Shown here one piece after another: positions 1-5,490 of a DNA stretch of 8,884 bases. Each line of letters opens with the position of its first letter. Position 1 is the stretch's first letter. The DNA is from an uncultured bacterium (GTDB lineage: Bacteria; Bacteroidota; Bacteroidia; Bacteroidales; JACABE01), in assembly GCA_903911455.1 (NCBI GenBank), contig CAIWDQ010000499.1, positions 1-8,884 on the forward strand. Direction: 5' to 3'. The notes below the pieces were generated by a model, which saw only the letters and a program-made list of their open reading frames with translations, was not told where the DNA came from and did not search any database. Both the position numbers and the translations under genes were made by a program.

Positions 1-183
1 CCTGTTAGGTTTTGCTTTCTAATAAGATAAATTAAGAAAAATGTAGTTGATTAATCGCTTCCCGCCAAGGGAATCTTTGTCTTTCTTATTATGAGAATGA
101 TACTATTCGTCATCAACATCATAATAATAATAAAAATCATAAAAAAACTACTAAAAATAAAAGAAGTCAGAACTCAGGCCACC
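1..183. other. Non-coding stretch at window edge
   Basis: I see no credible gene here on either strand. It contains a short ATA/TAA microsatellite (about 119-132) and a weak 5-bp hairpin TTCCC/GGGAA at 59-73. It lies directly downstream of the antitoxin-like gene, where a toxin partner would be expected, but minus-strand frames are interrupted by stops and give only fragments of low-complexity residues. Confidence 0.6.
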
Positions 184-390
184 TTAATCTTTAAGAAGCT
201 CTGCATATATATTGTCCTCAGTATTATTCCAGGTTTTATCTAAAGAACTCTTACTTGCTTCTTGCCAAAACGTCTCAGTTTCGTCATCCGATAATATTGT
301 AATTAACAATCTTGTGCCTTCAGGAATTTTTATTTTCTCTTCCAACACTATTTTCCCATTTCTGATAACTGCATTAACTGTATTGAACAT
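184..390 (-). CDS. Small antitoxin-like protein (AF2212/VapB-type), no toxin seen
   Basis: This 68-residue protein has two parts. Residues 4-32 (VNAVIRNGKIVLEE, then IPEGTRLLITI) resemble the short beta-rich N-terminal domain of AF2212-like/DUF104 antitoxins. The C-terminal tail (WNNTEDNIYAELL) resembles the W-N-x-x-E-D-x-x-Y-x-E-L tail of VapB-like antitoxins, which usually contacts the toxin. In type II toxin-antitoxin modules the antitoxin blocks a toxin, often a PIN or MazF-like RNase, encoded just downstream. Here the 183 bases downstream hold no toxin frame, so it may be orphan, regulatory, or the remnant of a module. It starts 10 bp after the lipoprotein stop codon, so the two are probably co-transcribed. 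No clear ribosome binding site precedes the ATG. The family call rests on pattern resemblance only. Confidence 0.7.
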   Translation of the reverse strand: MFNTVNAVIRNGKIVLEEKIKIPEGTRLLITILSDDETETFWQEASKSSLDKTWNNTEDNIYAELLKD

Positions 391-400
391 GATAGTAAAT

Positions 401-1129
401 TTATTTAGGTTTAATAGTAAGACCTTTTAAATGCATTTCAATTATATCCCCAACTTTTACTTCTTCCATTAAAATTTTTGTATTAGGAAAATTCATTTTA
501 ATAATCTTAACCTTAAAAGCAGCATTTGGACTTACATATTTAAAATACTTATCATTAACTATACCTTGTATTTCTAAATCATTTGTAGGGTCAAATGTCC
601 ATCCATAATCAGGGCATCCTGGTATTACTGCGTTTCTTTGATCCTCAAATATTTCTACTTTCATAATAATCGTAATAGTATCACCAATTTTAAATTGATT
701 ATAATATAATAATGCCTTTTCCATTTGCTTTTTTTGACAATCGTTGTAAGGTTTCCAATGAGCAACATACATTTCAACCTGAGCATCAAAATCTATAGGT
801 TTGTTATTTAATTTACGATGTAAAGAAGTTAATATTATACTACACATATCATCAACACGATTTATTCCTAATTTATTAAAATAAAAAATAAGACTAGTGT
901 CTTTAAGATCTTTAAACCAATTATTCTTCATCCAACTGGTTAGATTCCATTGTTGTTCATTTTCAAATTCATCTTCGGACAATAATTTTAAACTATCCTT
1001 TTCGTTTTTAGTCAATGTACTATCAAAATAATTAATAGCCTTATCCAATGGATTAATTTCTTTACTTTGTGAATGTGTTTTGCAACTTATTAATGCAAAT
1101 GCGATTATTATGAAGATTAAACGTTTCAT
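401..1129 (-). CDS. Putative lipoprotein of unknown function
   Basis: This 242-residue protein is not recognised. It begins with MKR, a hydrophobic stretch (residues 4-14) and a lipobox L-I-S-C, so Cys16 is the likely lipidated residue after signal peptidase II cleavage and the protein should sit in the cell envelope. The region after the cysteine is polar and rich in Lys, Asp and Asn. Residues about 20-140 look mainly helical. Residues about 148-240 look beta-rich, with two similar segments, IGDTITIIMKVEIF and VGDIIEMHLKGLTI. There is a Cys at 95 and later a Cys in a PGCPDYGW segment. It has its own promoter-like motif upstream and probably reads on into the antitoxin-like gene. I can offer no function. 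The start is supported by the signal peptide beginning directly at this ATG. Confidence 0.8.
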   Translation of the reverse strand: MKRLIFIIIAFALISCKTHSQSKEINPLDKAINYFDSTLTKNEKDSLKLLSEDEFENEQQWNLTSWMKNNWFKDLKDTSLIFYFNKLGINRVDDMCSIILTSLHRKLNNKPIDFDAQVEMYVAHWKPYNDCQKKQMEKALLYYNQFKIGDTITIIMKVEIFEDQRNAVIPGCPDYGWTFDPTNDLEIQGIVNDKYFKYVSPNAAFKVKIIKMNFPNTKILMEEVKVGDIIEMHLKGLTIKPK

Positions 1130-1166
1130 GTTGAAAGATTAAATTTAATACATTATATATATAATG

Positions 1167-1174
1167 CAAAGATA
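1167..1174 (-). promoter_or_regulatory. Bacteroidota -7 promoter motif for the lipoprotein gene
   Basis: The minus strand reads TATCTTTG, an exact match to the Bacteroidota -7 consensus TAnnTTTG. It predicts a transcript start near 1163 and a leader of about 34 nt before the ATG at 1129. I find no TTG at the expected -33 distance, so the upstream element is weak or absent. Confidence 0.6.
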
Positions 1175-1220
1175 CTAACATTAGTTTGATCTATATTAAA
1201 AAAGTTTCAAAAATTATACT

Positions 1221-1228
1221 TACTTTTG
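1221..1228 (+). promoter_or_regulatory. Bacteroidota -7 promoter motif abutting the glyS start
   Basis: TACTTTTG matches TAnnTTTG exactly and ends only 4 nt before the glyS ATG at 1233. If the motif is centred at -7, transcription begins at about 1232, leaving essentially no leader. No convincing TTG lies at -33. The motif shares a 103-bp gap with the divergent lipoprotein promoter, and the two -7 motifs are 46 bp apart. Confidence 0.55.
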
Positions 1229-1232
1229 CAGC

Positions 1233-2756
1233 ATGGCAAATAACGAAGAAGTATTTAAAAAAATAATATCCCACGCCAAAGAGTATGGGTTTATATTTCC
1301 GTCAAGCGAGATTTATGATGGAATGGCCGCTGTTTACGACTATGGTCAGAATGGTGTTGAGCTTAAAAATAATATTAAAGCGTATTGGTGGAAATCAATG
1401 GTGCAATATCACGAAAACATTGCAGGTATTGACTCAGCGATATTTATGCACCCTACAATCTGGAAGGCTTCAGGACATGTTGACGCGTTTAACGATCCTT
1501 TGATTGATAATAAAGATTCAAAAAAACGCTATCGTGCCGATGTTTTGATTGAGGATCATGTGGCAAAAATTCAGGATAAAATCAATAAAGAAGTTGATAA
1601 AGCTGCGGCTAGATTTGGTGATGCTTTTAATGAGCAGGAATTTAGGTCAACAAACCAGCGTGTACTTGACAATCAGGCTAAAATAGATGCTATAAACAAG
1701 AGATTTTATAAATCTTTAGAGAAAGAAGACCTAGCGGATGTAAAACTTTTAATTGAGGAGCTTGGCATCGTATGTCCTATTTCGGGTACCAGAAACTGGA
1801 CCGATGTACGTCAGTTTAACCTCATGTTTTCAACACAAATGGGGTCTGTTAGCGAGGATACCAATCAAATATTCCTTCGCCCCGAAACTGCACAGGGAAT
1901 CTTTGTAAATTTCCTGAATGTACAGAAATCAGGTAGAATGAAGATACCATTTGGGATAGCTCAGATAGGTAAGGCCTTTAGAAACGAAATAGTTGCCCGC
2001 CAGTTTATTTTCCGTATGCGCGAGTTTGAACAAATGGAAATGCAGTACTTTGTACGTCCCGGTGAGGAGCTAAAATGGTTTGAATACTGGAAACAGGAGC
2101 GTATCAACTGGCATCTTTCGCTAGGGATACCTCAAAGCAAATATCACTTCCACGATCACGAAAAACTGGCGCATTACGCTAATGCAGCTACCGATATTGA
2201 GTTTGAATTCCCGTTTGGTTTCAAAGAACTGGAAGGTATTCACTCTCGTACAGACTTTGATTTGAGTGCTCATCAAAAACACTCGGGTAAGAAGCTTCAG
2301 TATTTTGATCCCGAACTAAACGAAAGTTATGTGCCTTATGTTATTGAAACTTCTATAGGTTTGGACAGAACGTTCCTTGCTGTATTAAGTTATGCCTTTA
2401 AAGAAGAGAAACTTGAAGATGGCTCCGAACGTGTGGTACTAAACATTCCACCGGTATTGGCACCTGTTAAAATAGCTGTACTTCCACTAGTTGCTAAAGA
2501 TGGTATGCCCGAAAAAGCAAGAGAAATCATGGATGTTATCAAGCACGATTTTATGTGCCGTTATGAGGAAAAAGATTCAATAGGTCGCCGTTACAGACGT
2601 CAGGATGCTATCGGAACTCCATATTGCATCACAATAGATACTCAAACATTAGAAGATAACACCGTTACCATCCGCGAACGCGACACAATGAAGCAAGATC
2701 GTATTAGTATTGAAAAGATTAGCGAAATTGTAGGAAAACGAATAAAGAACCTCTAA
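1233..2756 (+). CDS. glyS: Glycyl-tRNA synthetase, single-chain alpha2 type
   Basis: This class II aminoacyl-tRNA synthetase charges tRNA-Gly with glycine using ATP, in the cytoplasm. At 507 residues it is the dimeric archaeal/eukaryal/Bacteroidota-type single-chain enzyme, not the alpha2beta2 form. The motif 1 region lies at about residues 29-53 (DGMAAVYDYGQNG...), GHVDAF at 81-86 and LRPETAQGIFVNF at 215-227. Motif 2 spans about 245-270 (GKAFRNEI, then FRMREFEQMEM). Motif 3 is ETSIGLDRTFLAVL at 372-385. The insertion around residues 100-190 is helical and charged. An HGTP anticodon-binding domain runs from APVKIAVLPL at 410 to the C terminus. The next in-frame ATG (Met31) falls inside motif 1, so this start is firm. 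The gene looks intact. It is monocistronic, convergent with mtnP and followed by a hairpin with a T-tract. Confidence 0.97.
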   Translation: MANNEEVFKKIISHAKEYGFIFPSSEIYDGMAAVYDYGQNGVELKNNIKAYWWKSMVQYHENIAGIDSAIFMHPTIWKASGHVDAFNDPLIDNKDSKKRYRADVLIEDHVAKIQDKINKEVDKAAARFGDAFNEQEFRSTNQRVLDNQAKIDAINKRFYKSLEKEDLADVKLLIEELGIVCPISGTRNWTDVRQFNLMFSTQMGSVSEDTNQIFLRPETAQGIFVNFLNVQKSGRMKIPFGIAQIGKAFRNEIVARQFIFRMREFEQMEMQYFVRPGEELKWFEYWKQERINWHLSLGIPQSKYHFHDHEKLAHYANAATDIEFEFPFGFKELEGIHSRTDFDLSAHQKHSGKKLQYFDPELNESYVPYVIETSIGLDRTFLAVLSYAFKEEKLEDGSERVVLNIPPVLAPVKIAVLPLVAKDGMPEKAREIMDVIKHDFMCRYEEKDSIGRRYRRQDAIGTPYCITIDTQTLEDNTVTIRERDTMKQDRISIEKISEIVGKRIKNL

Positions 2757-2762
2757 GAAAAA

Positions 2763-2798
2763 GAGTGCCTTGAGTACTTAGAGTGCCTTGAGTACTTA
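2763..2798. repeat. Two tandem 18-bp repeats after glyS
   Basis: Two exact head-to-tail copies of GAGTGCCTTGAGTACTTA begin 6 bp after the glyS stop. They resemble, in inverted orientation, the ACTTTAGGCA repeats at 2925-2965 (GTGCCTTGAGT here against GTGCCTAAAGT on the minus strand there). Together they form a diverged outer pair around the 75-bp hairpin element. Confidence 0.85.
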
Positions 2799-2813
2799 AA
2801 GTTATAAATAAAT

Positions 2814-2888
2814 ATGTCGTCATTGCGAACGTAGTGAAGCAATCTAAAAAAGAGATTGCTTCGTCGTACCTCCTCGCAATGACGACAT
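2814..2888. repeat. 75-bp palindromic extragenic element (GTCATTGCGA...GAAGCAATCT type)
   Basis: The outer arms are a perfect 15-bp inverted repeat (2814-2828 with 2874-2888, ATGTCGTCATTGCGA). The inner arms are a perfect 10-bp inverted repeat (GAAGCAATCT, 2836-2845 with 2853-2862) around a 7-nt loop AAAAAAG. The asymmetric internal loop is 7 nt on one side and 11 nt on the other. The CGTCATTGCGA...GAAGCAATCT wording is one I recognise as a dispersed repeat in many bacterial genomes. This copy lies between two convergent genes and carries no ORF, so it is a non-autonomous palindromic repeat. Confidence 0.85.
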
Positions 2889-2898
2889 TGTTTTTTTT
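2814..2898 (+). terminator. Probable glyS terminator formed by the palindromic element
   Basis: The 75-bp hairpin is followed on the plus strand by TG and eight consecutive Ts (2891-2898), the layout of an intrinsic terminator. It lies 57 bp after the glyS stop codon. On the minus strand the hairpin is followed only by AT-rich sequence without a clean T-tract, so terminator activity for mtnP is less likely. Confidence 0.6.
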
Positions 2899-2924
2899 AT
2901 TATTTGATTATTGTCTTTTATAAA

Positions 2925-2965
2925 ACTTTAGGCACTTCAAACTTTAGGCATTTTAAGTACTTGCC
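2925..2965. repeat. Diverged 16-bp tandem repeats before the mtnP stop
   Basis: ACTTTAGGCACTTCAA (2925-2940) and ACTTTAGGCATTTTAA (2941-2956) are adjacent near-copies, followed by a partial GTACTTGCC. They end 2 bp before the mtnP stop codon. They are related, in opposite orientation, to the 18-bp repeats at 2763-2798. Confidence 0.75.
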
Positions 2966-2967
2966 TT

Positions 2968-3723
2968 TTATAAGTTATTCAACAGATTTATGGTTTCCAC
3001 CAATAAGTTGGTAACATTGATTACATTCTGATTAAATACCTTAAGAACCGCTTCCCAGGTTACAGATTCTTCATGTTCTTTCCAGCAGTCATAATCAGTG
3101 CTTAACGCGATGGCAGCATACGGTATTTCAGCCTCATTTGCTAAAGAAGCTTCGGGAGCCGTACTCATATTTATAACATCTGCACCCCACAACTGAAACA
3201 TCTTAGATTCGGCACGTGTAGAAAAGCGAGGACCTTCAATAGTTATCACAGTTCCTTTGGTATGATGTGTAAGGTTTAATTTTAGGGCAGCATTTATCAG
3301 CAATTTCCTCAATTGATCCGAAAAAGGATCTGCCATTGGAGTATGCTTCATGATATGAGGCTCAAAGCTCTCAAAGAAGGTCAAAGCACGCAAACGGGTA
3401 AAATCTATAAACTGATCAAGAAAAACCAGATGCCCCGGAGCAATTTCTTCACGCAAACTACCACAAGCCGTAGTAGCGATGATGTGTGTGCAACCGGCTT
3501 CCTTCAAAGCAGTTATATTAGCGCGATTGTTTACATGAGTGGGAGTGATAGTATGTTGTCTGCCATGTCTGGAAATTATTACAACCTCAGTCTCCCCTAT
3601 CTTACCTATTAATAACGAAGAACTTGGTTCGCCATAAATAGTAGTACAAAACACCTCATCACTTTTAGTAAATAGAGAAAAGTTCTCCAAACCGGATCCT
3701 CCGATAATACCTAATTTTATCAT
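2968..3723 (-). CDS. mtnP: S-methyl-5'-thioadenosine phosphorylase
   Basis: This enzyme uses phosphate to split 5'-methylthioadenosine, a by-product of polyamine synthesis, into adenine and 5-methylthioribose-1-phosphate. The products feed adenine and methionine salvage in the cytoplasm. At 251 residues it is slightly short but complete for the MTAP/PNP (phosphorylase-2) family. Visible motifs are the phosphate-binding GGSGL (8-12), SRHGRQH (51-57), THVNNRAN (62-69), ATTACGSLRE (83-92) and EGPRFSTRAES (163-173). The substrate-site NMST lies at 185-188 and TDYDCWKEHEESV at 209-221. The DYDCW aspartates favour 6-aminopurines, which supports MTAP over a guanosine/inosine phosphorylase. It is a single-gene unit with its own promoter, separated from aroE by a repeat-rich gap. 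No other methionine-salvage gene is in the window. Confidence 0.94.
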   Translation of the reverse strand: MIKLGIIGGSGLENFSLFTKSDEVFCTTIYGEPSSSLLIGKIGETEVVIISRHGRQHTITPTHVNNRANITALKEAGCTHIIATTACGSLREEIAPGHLVFLDQFIDFTRLRALTFFESFEPHIMKHTPMADPFSDQLRKLLINAALKLNLTHHTKGTVITIEGPRFSTRAESKMFQLWGADVINMSTAPEASLANEAEIPYAAIALSTDYDCWKEHEESVTWEAVLKVFNQNVINVTNLLVETINLLNNL

Positions 3724-3747
3724 TATTTAGTTTCTTAAAATTTTTTG

Positions 3748-3777
3748 CTAAAGTACGAATGAAAATGCTAAACTCAA
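3748..3777 (-). promoter_or_regulatory. mtnP promoter, TTG-N19-TACTTTAG
   Basis: On the minus strand a TTG (complement of 3775-3777) is followed after exactly 19 bp by TACTTTAG (3748-3755). This is one base from TAnnTTTG and at the usual Bacteroidota -33/-7 spacing. It predicts a start near 3744 and a leader of about 21 nt. It lies downstream of the CCTGWCAGG element, so mtnP need not depend on aroE read-through. Confidence 0.55.
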
Positions 3778-3872
3778 AATAAAAGTTTAAAACTATTTTT
3801 AGTTTAAAGAAAATTCAGTTTAGTAAAATTTAATATTTAAATCACTTCAAACAATTATACAAATATGATTTA

Positions 3873-3956
3873 ACATCCTGTCAGGTTTCCCATCCTGACA
3901 GGTATAAAAGCTTTTTATATTTATACCTGACAGGAAAACAATACCTGTCAGGATGT
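3873..3956. repeat. Compound palindrome with four CCTGWCAGG copies
   Basis: Copies of the 9-mer lie at 3877-3885 (centre T), 3894-3902 (A), 3926-3934 (A) and 3944-3952 (T). The whole unit is an imperfect inverted repeat: 3873-3886 pairs with 3943-3956, and 3894-3908 with 3920-3934, each with one mismatch at the 9-mer centre. The middle contains AAAAGCTTTT. Neighbouring copies 1/2 and 3/4 are instead perfect reverse complements. It begins 17 bp beyond the aroE stop and may end the TPR-comA-aroE transcript. There is no T-tract, so this is uncertain. Confidence 0.85.
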
Positions 3957-3972
3957 AATTCTAAAATTTCAG

Positions 3973-4716
3973 TTAATCATTCCATATCTTCCACGCTTCT
4001 TCAGCCTGAAGATGCAACATCTTTTCACCATTTATTACAGTTGCATTATTTAGTATCCCAAACTTAAGGAATTGAGTCTCGGCCGGATTATAAATCAAAT
4101 CATACAATAAATGTTTCTCATTTAAGTATTGATACGGAAGCTGCGGGTAATTTTTAATGTTAGGATACATCCCCAATGGAGTTGTGTTTACAATAAGCAA
4201 TCGTTCAGTAAGAATGCTTTCGTTTAAGTCAGCATAAGTTATAGTATCAGCAGTTTTTGTTCTGCTTACAAATATGAAATCAATATTTAATTTATTTAAT
4301 ACAAAAGCAACAGCCTGAGATGCGCCACCCGTACCAAGTATTAAAGCTTTAGTATGATAAGGCTTTAAAATCGGCAATAATGATTCTTCAAATCCTATGC
4401 AATCTGTGTTATATCCTTTTAAGATGCATTTATTATCATCACGGATAACCTTCACACAATTTACTGCACCAATTTTTAAGGCAGTCTCATCAATCTGATC
4501 TAAGTATGGAATTATTGATTTTTTATGAGGAATAGTAACACTAAACCCTGATAATTCAGGAGTATTATTAATGATATCAGTTATACTGCTAATGTTTTCA
4601 ATAGGAAACACATTAAAGTCGGCATCATTAATGCTCTCTTCATCAAACTTATTACGAAAATAAACTCTGGAGAAAGAATGTGCAAGAGGATATCCGATAA
4701 TACCGAATAATCTCAT
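3973..4716 (-). CDS. aroE: Shikimate dehydrogenase (NADP-type)
   Basis: This enzyme reduces 3-dehydroshikimate to shikimate with NADPH, the fourth step of the chorismate pathway, in the cytoplasm. At 247 residues it is a short form, normal for Bacteroidota. The substrate-binding signature GYPLAHSFS lies at 8-16. SVTIPHKK (59-66) supplies the catalytic Lys65, GAVNCV lies at 83-88, and NTD (103-105) supplies the catalytic Asp105. The nucleotide-binding loop LGTGGASQAV lies at 127-136. SRT (151-153) matches the ribose-phosphate region usual in NADP-preferring enzymes. VNTTPLGMYP lies at 176-185 and DLIYNP at 206-211. The C-terminal Gln237, in HLQAEEAW, matches the conserved shikimate-contacting glutamine. 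Its ATG directly abuts the upstream stop codon (TAAATG), so translation is probably coupled to the ComA-like gene. It is last in a three-gene operon. Confidence 0.95.
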   Translation of the reverse strand: MRLFGIIGYPLAHSFSRVYFRNKFDEESINDADFNVFPIENISSITDIINNTPELSGFSVTIPHKKSIIPYLDQIDETALKIGAVNCVKVIRDDNKCILKGYNTDCIGFEESLLPILKPYHTKALILGTGGASQAVAFVLNKLNIDFIFVSRTKTADTITYADLNESILTERLLIVNTTPLGMYPNIKNYPQLPYQYLNEKHLLYDLIYNPAETQFLKFGILNNATVINGEKMLHLQAEEAWKIWND

Positions 4717-5490
4717 TTATATATGTAAATCTTTAGGAAGAAAATGCAAAAAGGTATCACCACGTAATCCCATACGTAAAGTCTCTAAAGAGATCACTTC
4801 GTTTGGAGCAATATTACCTAAGTTAACGTTAGTTCCAAAATGCTTAATAAACCACACCTGTTGCGACTTAAGTGGAGCCTCCCAGAGAATTTTTTCCTGT
4901 GGAACTTTAGAAAGAATGGTGTCAATTAAACTAACATTTGCTTTACCATCGTTATCATAAATACCCACTGTCCCACTCTCACGGGCTTCAGCAATTACCT
5001 TAATTGAACCAGAAGAAAGTTCGTTAAGCATCATACTTAACCATCTATCAGGAGATATAATTACACCAGCTTCTTTAGAACCCACTTCTGATATTACAGT
5101 ATACTCTTTAGATAGTTTATTTATGTATTCGCATTTAAGATCATGAGCAATTTCCATTGAACCATCAGATACTTCAATCATATCTATGCCAAGTTTATTA
5201 ATAAACTTCTTATAATCTTCGTATTTGTTTCTGATTAAGAAAGCCTCAAATAATGTTCCGCCGAGATATACTTTAATTCCTGCTTTTTGGTAACATTTAA
5301 TCTTTTCTTCAACATTATTAGTAAAAAGAGAAGTTCCAAAACCTAGTTTTACGTAATCAATCAATTGATGTGCAACTGATACTAAATCTTCGGCTTCTCT
5401 AACACTAAGGCCTTTATCCATCACCATAGTTAAACCTGATTCTCTTGGCTTTTCGCTTCTATCAGGGAAGTAAGGTAAATCTGCTAACAT
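4717..5490 (-). CDS. comA: ComA-family phosphosulfolactate synthase-like protein
   Basis: This 257-residue protein belongs to the ComA family (TIM barrel, PF02679). In methanogens, ComA joins sulfite to phosphoenolpyruvate to give (2R)-phosphosulfolactate, the first step of coenzyme M synthesis. Family stretches visible are KPRESGLTMVMDKG (14-27), DYVKLGFGTS (45-54), GGTLFE (77-82), EVSDGS (106-111), SEVGSKE (134-140), VIAEARESG (165-173), WEAPLKSQQVWFI (203-215), NVNLGNI (221-227) and GLRGDTF (241-247). The family match is strong. The reaction in this organism is not, because Bacteroidota are not known to make coenzyme M. A related plant protein (HSA32) has a heat-tolerance role instead. Sulfonate or sulfonolipid metabolism is possible but only inferred. 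The gene overlaps the TPR gene by 7 nt (ATGTTAG) and abuts aroE. Confidence 0.88.
   Translation of the reverse strand: MLADLPYFPDRSEKPRESGLTMVMDKGLSVREAEDLVSVAHQLIDYVKLGFGTSLFTNNVEEKIKCYQKAGIKVYLGGTLFEAFLIRNKYEDYKKFINKLGIDMIEVSDGSMEIAHDLKCEYINKLSKEYTVISEVGSKEAGVIISPDRWLSMMLNELSSGSIKVIAEARESGTVGIYDNDGKANVSLIDTILSKVPQEKILWEAPLKSQQVWFIKHFGTNVNLGNIAPNEVISLETLRMGLRGDTFLHFLPKDLHI

Noticed and set aside
1..9. CCTGTTAGG as a fifth copy of the CCTGWCAGG element
   Set aside because: It has one mismatch, sits at the window edge and has no visible partner arm, so a chance match cannot be excluded.
59..73. TTCCC/GGGAA hairpin as a terminator
   Set aside because: The stem is only 5 bp and there is no clean T-tract on either strand.
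1..183. Decayed toxin downstream of the antitoxin-like gene
   Set aside because: Minus-strand frames give only low-complexity Ile/Tyr/Asp residues broken by stops. No MazF, PIN or RelE signature can be traced.
3313..3612. 99-residue plus-strand frame opposite mtnP
   Set aside because: mtnP motifs are complete on the other strand, and this frame has no family features.
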